From DATBAT01 sp036271375 (GTDB lineage Bacteria > Acidobacteriota > Terriglobia > Terriglobales > Acidobacteriaceae), in contig DATBAT010000373.1 of assembly GCA_036271375.1 (NCBI GenBank), positions 25,291 to 89,290 on the forward strand: a stretch of DNA of 64,000 nt, written 5' to 3'. A program made the translations under genes and the position numbers. Shown here in pieces: positions 45,131 through 53,960 of the stretch; the first letter of the stretch is position 1, and each line of letters starts with the position of its first letter. The notes under the pieces were generated by a model. The model saw nothing but the letters and a program-made list of their open reading frames with translations, had not been told where the DNA came from and ran no database searches.

Positions 45131-46093
45131 TCAAGAAGCCAGCGCTGATTCCACCGCGTAATCGAAATAAATCTGATAGATCGCCTGGTTCGCCTGTCCC
45201 GACTGTTTGCGAATATTTGCCAGATAGCTATGTGCGCCCTCTGCAATAATTTCGTCCACCGGCGTGAAATTCAGCATGGCCCGCAGGCGGCCCGTAAGGC
45301 GCATGGCAAGTTCCGCTTTGCGGTTGGTCAGTTCCTCAATGTGACGCAGTGACGTGTGAACCATCTCGACCGAAAACCGCACGGAGTGCGGCAAATCGCG
45401 GTCGAGCAATAGGAACTCAGCCACTCTACGTGGACGCAATTCTGCGCTGTACGCTTTGCAGTAAGCCTCAAAGGCCGCACAGGACTTGAGCAGCCCGACC
45501 CACTCCAAATATTCCGAGCCTTCCACGACTTCATCCGGAGGCTGTTGAAGATGGTTGAAGTGTGCGCCCACCAGCGCCGCGATAGTGTCAACGCGCTCGA
45601 TGAATCGACCCAGCTGAATGTACTGCCAGCCTTCGCCATGACTCATAGTGGAGTCGGTGATGCCTTGAAACAGGCATGCGCCCTCCTGTACGGAGCGGAA
45701 AAAGTTATGCGACTGCTGCATCCAGGCATTTTCCGGCGGGCTGCTCACCACATGGAGATAAAGCCGGTTGAGCTGCTCCCACATGTCGGAGCTGCACTGC
45801 TCACGCACGTGGCGCAAATTCTCGCGAGCGTTGGCGATGCAGGAGACTATGGAAGAATAGTTAGACCGGTCGAAGGCGAGGATGTGCGTGACTTCGGCGG
45901 GTTCGAGATTCTTGCTGCGGGGTTCGCCAGCTTGCAGGGCTTCGAGCAAGCGGCGTCCGTGCTCAATGCTGGAGTCCGGAGACTGGTCAAGACGCAATTG
46001 CAAGTCGACGTCGATCAGACGCGCCGCGTGCTCGGCCCGTTCCAGGTGCCGGCTCATCCAGTACAAACTGTCGGCCACTCTTGAAAGCATCAT
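45131..46093 (-). CDS. alpha-E domain protein
   Basis: A 320-residue all-helical protein of the alpha-E family. It begins MMLSRVADSLYWMSRHLERA, the hallmark of the family. Other segments: LAFDRSNYSSIVSCIANARE, REQCSSDMWEQLNRLYLHV, FIERVDTIAALVGAHFNHL. Biochemical function is unknown; it nearly always occurs with a circularly permuted ATP-grasp protein and a transglutaminase-like protein, as here. Gaps are 3 bases to the upstream gene and 17 bases to the chosen start of the downstream gene. Confidence 0.92.
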   Translation of the reverse strand: MMLSRVADSLYWMSRHLERAEHAARLIDVDLQLRLDQSPDSSIEHGRRLLEALQAGEPRSKNLEPAEVTHILAFDRSNYSSIVSCIANARENLRHVREQCSSDMWEQLNRLYLHVVSSPPENAWMQQSHNFFRSVQEGACLFQGITDSTMSHGEGWQYIQLGRFIERVDTIAALVGAHFNHLQQPPDEVVEGSEYLEWVGLLKSCAAFEAYCKAYSAELRPRRVAEFLLLDRDLPHSVRFSVEMVHTSLRHIEELTNRKAELAMRLTGRLRAMLNFTPVDEIIAEGAHSYLANIRKQSGQANQAIYQIYFDYAVESALAS

Positions 46094-46096
46094 GAT

Positions 46097-47581
46097 TTAT
46101 TCACGCAGTACCCAGGTGTCCTTGCTGCCACCGCCCTGTGACGAATTCACCACCAGCGATCCACGCCGAAGCGCGACTCGCGTGAGTCCGCCGGGAACCA
46201 GGGTCACGTTCTCTCCATACAAAATGTACGGCCGCAGATCGATGTGCCGAGCCTCGACTGCGCCGTTGAGGAAGCATGGCCCCCGCGATAGTGCCAGAGT
46301 CGGCTGCGCGATGTAGTTGCGGGGCTCGGCGATGATACGGCGACGGAACTCTTCGCGGTCTTTCTCCGTGCTGTGCGGACCGATCAGCATTCCGTATCCC
46401 CCGGATTCGCCGACTGCTTTCACCACCAACTCACCAATATGTTCGAGCGCATAGTCCCGCTGCGACTTGTCGCTCAATAAATAAGTCTCGACGTTGGGCA
46501 GAATCGGCTCTTCGCCGAGGTAGTACTTGATGATGGCAGGCACATAGGCGTACATCGCCTTATCGTCGGCAACGCCGGTGCCGATGGCATTCGCGAGAGT
46601 CACATTTCCGGCGCGGTAAGCGTTGAAGAGTCCCGGAACGCCAAGATTCGAATCGCGGCGGAAGCACAGGGGGTCGAGAAAGTCGTCGTCAACGCGACGG
46701 TATATGACGTCTACCCGTCGCAAGCCGGCCGTAGTCCGCATGTAGACAACATTGTCATGCACCAGCAAGTCGCGGCCTTCCACCAATTCAATGCCCATCT
46801 GCTGGGCTAGAAAGGTGTGTTCGAAGTAGGCCGAATTGAAAACTCCCGGGGTCAACAACACGGTCGCGGGTTCATTAGTGGCTATGCAATTCGGAGGCGC
46901 TAACGATCGCAACGTCGCCAGCAAACTCTGCGCATAGTGATCGATGGAGCTGACACCGTAGTCGCGAAACAATTTAGGAAAGACACGCTTCAAAACCTTG
47001 CGGTTCGCCAGCATGTACGAAACCCCGCTGGGAACGCGAAGATTGTCTTCCAGTACCGCAAAACTTCCGTCCGGCAGGCGGACCAGGTCGGTGCCGCAGA
47101 CGCTGACGTAGGCAATCTCCCGGGCGACATCTAATCCGCGCATTTCGCGTCGAAAGTGGCGGCAGCTATAGACCAAGTCGCGCGGCACCACGCCAGCCGT
47201 GAGGATGTGCCCATCGTGATAGATGTCGTGCAAAAACAGATTCAACGCGCTAATGCGCTGGGTGAGCCCGCGCTCGACAACCCGCCACTCTTTGCCCGGA
47301 ATGATCCGCGGCAGCAGATCATTGGGGAAAATCTTCTCCGTGCCTTCCTTATTCCCGTAGACCGTAAACGTAATGCCTTCATGCAGAAAAGACAGGTCGG
47401 CCGCCTGCTGGGTCTTTCCCAACTCCTCTGGAGGCGACTCCAGCAACGTCCGATATAAGGCCTGATAGTGCGGACGAGGCACTCCCGGACTTTCGAACAT
47501 CTCGTCGTACGCTTCGTCAAATTGATAATTCAGGAAAGGTGGCATTCGAAAGGTTAACGCAGATGCAGGCATGGCGGGCAT
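46097..47581 (-). CDS. circularly permuted ATP-grasp type 2 protein
   Basis: A 494-residue protein of the circularly permuted ATP-grasp family. Visible segments: FDEAYDEMFESPGVPRPHY (N-terminus), GIEKIFP-like TEKIFPNDLLPRIIPGKEW, LNLFLHDIYHDGHILTAGVV, FAVLEDNLRVPSGVSYMLAN, VYMRTTAGLRRVDVIYRRVD, DDDFLDPLCFRRDSNLGVPG and KAVGESGGYGMLIGP. It is expected to form an amide or peptide bond with ATP. It is the first gene of the operon formed with alpha-E and the transglutaminase-like gene. The start could also be one of the two ATGs a few codons inside. Confidence 0.92.
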   Translation of the reverse strand: MPAMPASALTFRMPPFLNYQFDEAYDEMFESPGVPRPHYQALYRTLLESPPEELGKTQQAADLSFLHEGITFTVYGNKEGTEKIFPNDLLPRIIPGKEWRVVERGLTQRISALNLFLHDIYHDGHILTAGVVPRDLVYSCRHFRREMRGLDVAREIAYVSVCGTDLVRLPDGSFAVLEDNLRVPSGVSYMLANRKVLKRVFPKLFRDYGVSSIDHYAQSLLATLRSLAPPNCIATNEPATVLLTPGVFNSAYFEHTFLAQQMGIELVEGRDLLVHDNVVYMRTTAGLRRVDVIYRRVDDDFLDPLCFRRDSNLGVPGLFNAYRAGNVTLANAIGTGVADDKAMYAYVPAIIKYYLGEEPILPNVETYLLSDKSQRDYALEHIGELVVKAVGESGGYGMLIGPHSTEKDREEFRRRIIAEPRNYIAQPTLALSRGPCFLNGAVEARHIDLRPYILYGENVTLVPGGLTRVALRRGSLVVNSSQGGGSKDTWVLRE

Positions 47582-48107
47582 GCGGTCAAGTCAATCCTTC
47601 GCATCCTGTAGAGCGCCCGAGGCTTGAAGTCCTGGACAGGAAGGAAACTCTAAGATGCCTAAAGCCCCAAGTCCAATCAAAATTGTTTATTGGATTGATG
47701 GAGTTGGCGGGAAATGACCAACAGTGCGGCTCAATCCCCAGTTACCCCCTCCGCAATCGTCGTACGTCTTTCGTACCGTGTGGGGTACTTTGGTTATGGA
47801 ATCGGGGGGCGACAGTCACTATTTGCATAACTACCCCTACATATAGATCAATCACAAACCAAACCCCTACCCATAGAACGTAACTACAACAGTTTCCAAA
47901 GTAATTTCCAGAAAACCCCCATAAAACCCAATAAAACGCGGAGATTCTCCCTGACCTCCTGTAGTTACGGGCTGATATATGCTCAGTCCACTTAAATTCA
48001 CTTCGGACAAAGTTTTAGTTCGATGGAATTTTCTCCCGACAAGCTGACAAGCCGTAAATCCGGCGACAAAGCTGAATTCAAAGATTCTGTGGATGGGGTC
48101 AAACGCT
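47582..48107. promoter_or_regulatory. 526-base A+T-rich leader upstream of the pil operon, with tandem direct repeats
   Basis: No ORF is supported. It separates the divergent ATP-grasp and pil operons. Two similar blocks, ACCCCTACATATAGA (from 47833) and ACCCCTACCCATAGA (from 47863), lie exactly 30 bases apart, about three helical turns. There are also small inverted repeats: TCCAAT...ATTGGA near 47672-47694 and GTACG-tcttt-CGTAC near 47762-47776. The region 47820-48010 is clearly richer in A+T than the surroundings. This fits a regulated promoter region for the pilus operon; the binding protein is unknown. Confidence 0.4.
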
Positions 48108-48350
48108 ATGGTCGATTCACGGGAAGTGATGAATATCCGGCAGGCCTCGCAGTATCTGGGGGTGAGCCCCGACACGCTTTACAAGTATGTCGGCGAACAA
48201 AAGATTCCGGCCTTCAAACTGGGGAACCGTTGGCGCTTCAAGAAATCGAAGCTCGACGAGTGGATGGAAGAGAAGTCCAACCAGATGGAGACCAAAACCA
48301 GCAACAAGAAGAAACCGAAGGCTGCCGTCAAGGCTGCCGGTCAACTTTAA
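48108..48350 (+). CDS. excisionase/MerR-type helix-turn-helix protein at the head of the pil operon
   Basis: An 80-residue DNA-binding protein: MNIRQASQYLGVSPDTLYKY and GNRWRFKKSKLDEWMEEK form the winged helix-turn-helix of the excisionase/BldC type. A basic Lys-rich tail follows (SNKKKPKAAVKAA). The start is either ATG 48108, with GGATGGGG upstream, or ATG 48093. It ends 10 bases before pilM, so it is probably cotranscribed and may autoregulate the operon. No integrase or attachment site is near, so a mobile-element role is not supported. Confidence 0.85.
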   Translation: MVDSREVMNIRQASQYLGVSPDTLYKYVGEQKIPAFKLGNRWRFKKSKLDEWMEEKSNQMETKTSNKKKPKAAVKAAGQL

Positions 48351-48360
48351 AGGCGGGCAC

Positions 48361-49416
48361 ATGTTTGGATTCGGGTCAAAGTCAATAGTTGGTCTGGATG
48401 TAGGCTCCTCCAGCATTAAGGCAGTGGAGCTGAAACGTGGACGGGGAGGGCTTGAGGTAGCGCACCTGGGCCTGGAACCGTTGTCGCCGGATATCGTGGT
48501 GGATTCGATGATCGTCGACTCAGGGTCGGTATCGAGCGCGATTTCGAAGCTGTTCACCGATAGCGAAATCAAGACCAAGCTGGTGGCCACAGCGGTCAGC
48601 GGCCACTCGGTCATTGTGAAGAAGATTTCGCTGCCTTCGATGAGCGACCAGGAACTGGCCGAAACCATCCAGAAGGAAGCGGCGCAGCATATTCCGTTTG
48701 ACCTGGAAGACGTGAACCTGGACTACCAGATCCTTTCCGAGGATGTGGGCAGCCCGCAGATGGACGTTCTGCTGGTCGCGGTCAAGAAAGACAAAATTCT
48801 CAACTACACCAACGTACTCTCGATGGCCGGCAAAAGTCCGGCTATCGTGGACATCGACGCGCTGGCTTTGCAGAACTGCTACGAGTTCAATTACGAACCG
48901 GCACCCAACCAGGTGGTAGCGCTTCTGAACCTGGGCGCAAGTGTGATGAACATCAACATCGTGAAGGGTACGACGCCGCTTTTCCCCCGCGACGTCAGCG
49001 TTGGCGGACATCAGTACACGGATTCGCTGCAGAAGGAATTGGATCTGAGCTTCGAAGATGCAGAGTCATTGAAGCTGGGCAAGAAGGTCGGAACGGTCAG
49101 TGAAGACGCGAAGACCCCGATTCTGCAGCAGGTCACGGAAATCATCGTGTTGGAAATTCAGAAAACTTTCGACTTCTTCCGCGCCAGTTCGGCGGGAGAG
49201 CACATCGAGAAGATTTACCTGGCGGGAGGCTCTTCGAAAGTCCCTGGACTGGTCGAGGCGCTACGACAGGAGTTCGCACTACCTGTAGAAATTTTCAATC
49301 CGTTCCAGAGGATCGCACCTCCGGCGGACGCGGTAGGGGCTGCACTGATTGAACAGAATGCCGGCCAGCTGGCAGTTGCGGTGGGTTTGGCTTTAAGGAG
49401 TTTTGAAGACCTATGA
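48361..49416 (+). CDS. pilM: type IV pilus assembly protein PilM
   Basis: A 351-residue cytoplasmic actin-like ATPase that recruits PilN at the inner membrane. Segments: SIVGLDVGSSSIKAVELKRG (ATP phosphate-1 loop), ISLPSMSDQELAETIQKEAA, HIPFDLEDVNLDYQIL, PAIVDIDALALQNCYEFNYE, ALLNLGASVMNINIV, and IYLAGGSSKVPGLVEALRQE (adenosine loop). The start is ATG 48361; in-frame sequence further upstream is the other frame of the HTH gene. The final codons overlap pilN by 4 bases. Confidence 0.95.
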   Translation: MFGFGSKSIVGLDVGSSSIKAVELKRGRGGLEVAHLGLEPLSPDIVVDSMIVDSGSVSSAISKLFTDSEIKTKLVATAVSGHSVIVKKISLPSMSDQELAETIQKEAAQHIPFDLEDVNLDYQILSEDVGSPQMDVLLVAVKKDKILNYTNVLSMAGKSPAIVDIDALALQNCYEFNYEPAPNQVVALLNLGASVMNINIVKGTTPLFPRDVSVGGHQYTDSLQKELDLSFEDAESLKLGKKVGTVSEDAKTPILQQVTEIIVLEIQKTFDFFRASSAGEHIEKIYLAGGSSKVPGLVEALRQEFALPVEIFNPFQRIAPPADAVGAALIEQNAGQLAVAVGLALRSFEDL

Positions 49417-49991
49417 TTCGCATTAACCTGCTGGGCCAATCGAAACAGAAGAAGCAGCACGCCGCTGCGGCCACCATGGAAGTGGGCGATGTAGGCTCAC
49501 CCCGGGTAAAAGTCCTGGTGATCCTGGTCGTCGCGTTGGTGATCAATGCGGGCTGGTGGTATCAGCTCGACAAACAGAAACAGGACATCGCGACGCAGAT
49601 GCAAGCCGCAGAACAGAAGAACCGCGAGCTGGCAGATGTGAAAGCCCGCTACCTTGAGCGTCAGCGCCAGGCGCAGAACTACAAGCGCCGGGTGGATGTG
49701 ATCGACCAGCTTCGCAAGAACCAGACCGGTCCTTCCGAACTGTTGAATGCACTGGGAACCACCGTCAATAGCACTGAAGCGGTGTGGTTGAGTTCGATGA
49801 AAGACCAGGGAGCAAGCGTCGACATCGAGGGCATGGCACTCAGTGCGGATGCAGTCGCCAACCTGATCACCAATTTGCAGAAGAGCGGACAGTTCCGGAA
49901 CGTCGAGATCAAAGAGACTTTCCAGGATGACACAGTGAAAGATATGCAGGCGTTTGCGTTCACCCTGACCTGCGAGAAGGTGAAGTCCTAA
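49413..49991 (+). CDS. pilN: type IV pilus assembly protein PilN
   Basis: A 192-residue inner-membrane protein. The N-terminus MIRINLLGQSKQKKQ holds the conserved RINLL motif that binds PilM. A single membrane helix (about 31-50, VKVLVILVVALVINAGWWYQ) is followed by a coiled coil (about 52-95) and a ferredoxin-like periplasmic domain (VWLSSMKDQGASVDIEGMAL). It overlaps pilM by 4 bases and lies 13 bases before pilO. Confidence 0.93.
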   Translation: MIRINLLGQSKQKKQHAAAATMEVGDVGSPRVKVLVILVVALVINAGWWYQLDKQKQDIATQMQAAEQKNRELADVKARYLERQRQAQNYKRRVDVIDQLRKNQTGPSELLNALGTTVNSTEAVWLSSMKDQGASVDIEGMALSADAVANLITNLQKSGQFRNVEIKETFQDDTVKDMQAFAFTLTCEKVKS

Positions 49992-50004
49992 GGGACGGAG
50001 AGCT

Positions 50005-50646
50005 ATGGAGAACTTCAGCGAATTAACCAGTATCAAACAGTGGGGACTCCTGGTGGTCGGTGCAGCTGTACTCACTGGCGCCGCGTACTTCACTACCTTC
50101 AAGAGCAAAGCTGCCGAGAACCAGGCTGCCAAAGAAGTGCTGGACGCAAAGGTGCGCGAGAACACTGAGCTTGAGGCTTACCGCCCGAAGCTTGCTGAAA
50201 TCGAACGCCAGTTGGTCAGCCTTAAGCAACAGCTGGAAATCGAGCGCCGCATCGTTCCCGACGAAAAGGAAGCCGACGGTTTCATGAAACTGTTGAATGT
50301 CGAAGCCTCCAAGGCGGGAATCGAGATCCGGCGTTACACAGCGCAGCCGGTTGCCGCCAAGGATTTCTACAGCGAAGCACCGTTCGAGGTTGAACTGGAT
50401 GGACCCTACTACTCCATGCTCAGCTTCTTCGACCGCATCGCCAAACTGGAGCGCATCGTCAACGTTTCGAACCTGCTGGTCGCCAGCACCTTGAAACCGA
50501 CCGACGCGAAAGCCAAGCACACTTACAAGTACGCTCCTAATGAGAGTGTGGTCGCCACCTGTGTGGCCAGCACATTCTTCAGCAAGGACCTCGATCCGGC
50601 CGGCAGCGTGGTACCGCAGGCAGGGAGAGCGAAGGGGACGATATGA
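50005..50646 (+). CDS. pilO: type IV pilus assembly protein PilO
   Basis: A 213-residue inner-membrane partner of PilN. One membrane helix (about 12-30), a periplasmic coiled coil (about 35-95, ELEAYRPKLAEIERQLVSLK) and a ferredoxin-like domain (GIEIRRYTAQPVAAKDFYSE, FEVELDGPYYSMLSFFDRIA). It overlaps the pilP-like gene by 4 bases. Length and order match the family. Confidence 0.93.
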   Translation: MENFSELTSIKQWGLLVVGAAVLTGAAYFTTFKSKAAENQAAKEVLDAKVRENTELEAYRPKLAEIERQLVSLKQQLEIERRIVPDEKEADGFMKLLNVEASKAGIEIRRYTAQPVAAKDFYSEAPFEVELDGPYYSMLSFFDRIAKLERIVNVSNLLVASTLKPTDAKAKHTYKYAPNESVVATCVASTFFSKDLDPAGSVVPQAGRAKGTI

Positions 50647-51290
50647 GATTGACCACTGCAATTCTTTCACTGGGTTTGGTACTGGGTTCGGCGGGATCTG
50701 TGCTTGCACAGAACCCCGACGAAATCCAGAACACGCGCAGCACCATGAAGGCACTTCAGTTTAAGAACCAGGTGGAATCGGACCGCGCGTTGGCGTCGGA
50801 CTCGGCGAAGCAGGCTTCTGCCACGGCCACCGCCCCCGCGCACGCCCGGAAAGTTGCCGCCAAACGGGACGCTTTTACGCCTAAGAGGGCGAAGGGCAAA
50901 AAAGAAACAGTGGCCGTCGAGTCGAAAGACAACGGCAAGGCTGAGAATCCGGCGCAGACAACCGCCCGGATGACCGGCCGCCGCGATCCCTTCGTCAGCC
51001 CGGTTGTTAGCCAGGCGATGGTGGCTTCGGGTTGCAGCACCGGCAAGCGCTGCCTGGCGGTCGATCAGATCGCCCTGAAAGGCGTAGTGAAGTCTGACGG
51101 TGGCATGATCGCCGTTGTAGTCAATTCCGTGGAGAAGGCCTACTTCCTGCGGGAGAACGATCCAGTATTCAACGGCTATGTGGTGAAGATCACTGGCGAT
51201 TCCATCATTTTCAAAGAAACCGTTCATGACCAGTTGGGGAAACCGTTCCAGCGTGAAGTGACAAAGAAGATCACGACGCCGGCAGTTTAG
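50643..51290 (+). CDS. pilP: PilP-like pilus assembly protein without lipobox
   Basis: A 215-residue periplasmic protein with a cleavable signal peptide ending near VLA (residue 23). A charged linker leads to a PilP-type beta domain (about 115-210): GRRDPFVSPVV, LAVDQIALKGVVKSDGGMIA, YFLRENDPVFNGYVVKITGD and IIFKETVHDQLGKPFQREV. Proteobacterial PilP is a lipoprotein; here no Cys follows the signal, so inner-membrane anchoring must differ. Two cysteines in GCSTGKRC could form a disulfide. It lies between pilO and pilQ. Confidence 0.88.
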   Translation: MRLTTAILSLGLVLGSAGSVLAQNPDEIQNTRSTMKALQFKNQVESDRALASDSAKQASATATAPAHARKVAAKRDAFTPKRAKGKKETVAVESKDNGKAENPAQTTARMTGRRDPFVSPVVSQAMVASGCSTGKRCLAVDQIALKGVVKSDGGMIAVVVNSVEKAYFLRENDPVFNGYVVKITGDSIIFKETVHDQLGKPFQREVTKKITTPAV

Positions 51291-51353
51291 TCCGGCGCGA
51301 AGAATTCAAAAGATTACGGGCGAGCCGAGGCGAGCCCCCTGGGGAGAATAGAA

Positions 51354-53360
51354 ATGCGAAAGCAAATACTGGTTTTCTTACCGCTGCTGTTGATTGCGAT
51401 GGTGGCAGCGGCCGAAACTCAGAGCAACGGCACGGAAGCACACAAGCGCTCTGCACTGGTCAAGGTGCAGGCGGTGCCTTCCAATGACGGCCTCAACCTC
51501 GAGTTCGTAACTCGTGGAGATGTGACGCCTAACGTCAGCGAATTGGAGTCCCCGGCGCGCCTTGTCGTCGACCTTCCCAACACGCTTGCCCTCACTGCAA
51601 AAAACATCATCGTCGAGAACACCGGCGTGAAGCGCATCCGGATCGGCATGGATGGACAGGTGCAGCCCACGACCCGTCTAGTCATCGATCTGGAAAAGCC
51701 CTGCACCTATGAGCTTTCCGGCAGCGGCAACAATCGCGTGCTGAAGGTTCATACGGGCGTTGCCAGCGCGAAGGCAGCGAAGCCGGCGGCGGAAACCAAA
51801 GTTGCCGTTGCAGTCCCGGAAGCGCCGAAGCAAACTGCTTCGATCAATCCCGCGACTGAATTTGCTTTCGTCGAGCCGTCTTACAAGGTGAAGGACGAAG
51901 CCGCCAGTGATCCGAAGGCGGCGGTTGAGCCTTCGGTTCGCGTCGTGAACGCAGCGGCGAAGTTTGCCGAGCGTCCAGCGGGCGACCTGTTGCCCCACGC
52001 CAGCGCTGCCATGGCTCCGCAAGTCGCGACCAACCTCGCGGCTGAACAAAAGAACCAGATGGCGCAGCCTGCGGCTGTGGGCGGCCCCAAGTACACCGGC
52101 GAGCCAATCTCGGTGAACTTGAAGGACGTTGATCTGAAAGATTTCTTCCGTCTGATCCACGAGATCAGCGGTCTGAACGTAGTGCTCGATCCTAACGTTA
52201 AGGGTTCACTGACCATCGTGCTCGATGACGTGCCGTGGGACCAGGCTCTCGACATCGTCTTGAAGAATAACGACCTGGCGCGGCAGCTGGACGGCAACGT
52301 CCTGCGCATCGCCACTGTCGATACGCTCCGCAAGGAAGCGGAATCGAAGCGCGCTCAGCAGGAAGCCGAAGCCATGGCGGTGGAGAAAGTCACCATCACC
52401 CGCTTCCTGAGCTATGCGCACTCCAAGGATGTCGTTCCGACCATTAAGCAGTTCCTTAGCCAGCGCGGCGATGTGATCTCGGACGATCGCACCAACGCTC
52501 TGATCATCCAGGATATTCCGTCGGCTATTCCTTCTATCGATCGCCTGCTGACCCAACTGGATCGCAAAACGCAGGAAGTGGAAATCGAAGCCCGTGTAGT
52601 AGCCGCGACTCGCAGCTTCGCCCGCGAGATCGGTACTCAGCTTGGCTTCGGATGGGGCAACGGCCACAGCGCGGTTGGTGGCGCCAGCAGTGTCGGCACA
52701 TCACCTCTCTCAACCTTCGGCGGAAATCCGCAGTGGATTTCTGTAGGTAACAGCGCACCTAGCGCGAGCACCCCCTTTCAAATCCCACTCTTCTCTAACT
52801 TGGGTGTAACTCAGCCGAACAGTGGTATTTCGTTACTGAACGTCAGCAACAACGTTCGCATCGACGGCATTCTCACCCTGGCGGAATCACGCGGACTGCT
52901 GAAGATTCTTTCTCGTCCTCGTGTGGTCACCCAGAACAACATTTCAGCTCTGGTCAAACAGGGCGTCCGGGTGCCGATCGTGACCCAGGCGCAGTTGGGC
53001 GGACCGCCGACCGTGACTTACGTCGACGCGTTCCTTCGCTTGACGGTTATTCCTCAGATCACGTCGGAAGGCACGATCTTCCTGAACGTCGACGTGGAAA
53101 ACACCTCGCCAGACTTTGGACACGCGGTGCAGGGCAACCCGACGTTGATCACCCAGCAAGCGACCACCCAGGTGCTGGTCACCGATGGTGGCACGGTGGT
53201 GATCGGCGGAGTTATCCAGACGCAGAACTCGGTCAGTGTCGATCAGGTTCCGTTGCTGGGCAACATCCCGTACCTCGGCAACCTGTTCAAGCATCGCAAC
53301 GTGACCACTTCCAACAGCGAACTGATCTTCTTCATCACCCCGAGGATCATTCAGACATAG
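51354..53360 (+). CDS. pilQ: type IV pilus secretin PilQ
   Basis: A 668-residue outer-membrane secretin through which pili pass. Signal peptide (1-20), one AMIN domain (about 28-130, FVTRGDVTPNVSELESPARL), a linker, and the N0/STN-like domain (about 248-325, ISVNLKDVDLKDFFRLIHEI). An N1-like domain (about 345-405) is followed by the secretin core with KTQEVEIEARVVAATRSFAR, PRVVTQNNISALVKQGVRVP, and the terminal VLVTDGGTVVIGGVIQTQ then PLLGNIPYLGNLFKHR. A terminator follows 28 bases after the stop. Confidence 0.96.
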   Translation: MRKQILVFLPLLLIAMVAAAETQSNGTEAHKRSALVKVQAVPSNDGLNLEFVTRGDVTPNVSELESPARLVVDLPNTLALTAKNIIVENTGVKRIRIGMDGQVQPTTRLVIDLEKPCTYELSGSGNNRVLKVHTGVASAKAAKPAAETKVAVAVPEAPKQTASINPATEFAFVEPSYKVKDEAASDPKAAVEPSVRVVNAAAKFAERPAGDLLPHASAAMAPQVATNLAAEQKNQMAQPAAVGGPKYTGEPISVNLKDVDLKDFFRLIHEISGLNVVLDPNVKGSLTIVLDDVPWDQALDIVLKNNDLARQLDGNVLRIATVDTLRKEAESKRAQQEAEAMAVEKVTITRFLSYAHSKDVVPTIKQFLSQRGDVISDDRTNALIIQDIPSAIPSIDRLLTQLDRKTQEVEIEARVVAATRSFAREIGTQLGFGWGNGHSAVGGASSVGTSPLSTFGGNPQWISVGNSAPSASTPFQIPLFSNLGVTQPNSGISLLNVSNNVRIDGILTLAESRGLLKILSRPRVVTQNNISALVKQGVRVPIVTQAQLGGPPTVTYVDAFLRLTVIPQITSEGTIFLNVDVENTSPDFGHAVQGNPTLITQQATTQVLVTDGGTVVIGGVIQTQNSVSVDQVPLLGNIPYLGNLFKHRNVTTSNSELIFFITPRIIQT

Positions 53361-53388
53361 TTCGCATTTAAACGAGTTGCAGTAAAAC

Positions 53389-53437
53389 AGCCGCCTGTTC
53401 CCTGAAGAACCTGTCAGGGACTGGCGGTTTTGTTTTG
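53389..53437 (+). terminator. intrinsic terminator after pilQ
   Basis: Nested stem: CCGCC (53391-53395) pairs with GGCGG (53423-53427), and inside it TTCCCTG pairs with CAGGGAC-like sequence. A T-rich tract TTTTGTTTT follows. It closes the pil operon and lies just before the convergent SRPBCC gene. Confidence 0.75.
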
Positions 53438-53454
53438 CCTGCGAGTTCTCCCGA

Positions 53455-53946
53455 TTAGGCGACCTCTTTAGCGGCATTCGCCGCCAATAGCTCGGCGAGT
53501 TTGTCGTAGCTCTCCGCCGCGCCGTGTTCCATGCCGGATTGAATGACCGCGTCGCGAATTTCTTTTGACTCGCAAAGCACGGTAGCAGTCATGGTCGTCT
53601 TGCCATCTTTTTCGACGAAGGTGGTGGTGACTTGCGATGCGCCGGGGAAGTCGTCGAAGGATTCCATGTGGACCGAACGGTCAGGCGGAGCCAACTCGCG
53701 GTAGACGCCACGCATGCCCATGTCCCTTCCGTCGGGCCCGCGCAGGATGAAGCGAAATCCACCGCCGACTCTCAGGTCAACCTCGCATGTAACCAACGAA
53801 AAACCGCGTGGCCCGAACCATCGCTTAAGCAGTTCGGGTTGGCTGAAGGCGTCAAACACCAGTTGGCGGGGTGCGTTGAAGACGCGGGTGAGGACTACTT
53901 CGCGGTCGGTAGGGAGCGTGACGGTTAGTGTGCCGGTATTCTTCAT
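53455..53946 (-). CDS. SRPBCC / AHSA1-family protein
   Basis: A 163-residue START-like fold protein of the activator-of-Hsp90-ATPase-like group. Signature segments: REVVLTRVFNAPRQLVFDAF, QPELLKRWFGPRGFSLVTCE, LRVGGGFRFILRGPDG and VTTTFVEKDGKTTMTATVLC. Such proteins bind hydrophobic ligands, but the bacterial role is unknown. It lies 14 bases downstream of an ArsR-family regulator gene on the same strand, a pairing seen very often, so the regulator probably controls it. Confidence 0.92.
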   Translation of the reverse strand: MKNTGTLTVTLPTDREVVLTRVFNAPRQLVFDAFSQPELLKRWFGPRGFSLVTCEVDLRVGGGFRFILRGPDGRDMGMRGVYRELAPPDRSVHMESFDDFPGASQVTTTFVEKDGKTTMTATVLCESKEIRDAVIQSGMEHGAAESYDKLAELLAANAAKEVA

Positions 53947-53960
53947 AAATCTCCTGGTTC

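Noticed and set aside
48108..48350. HTH protein as an excisionase of an integrated element
   Set aside because: No integrase, attachment repeats or phage genes are near; it is embedded at the head of the pilus operon.
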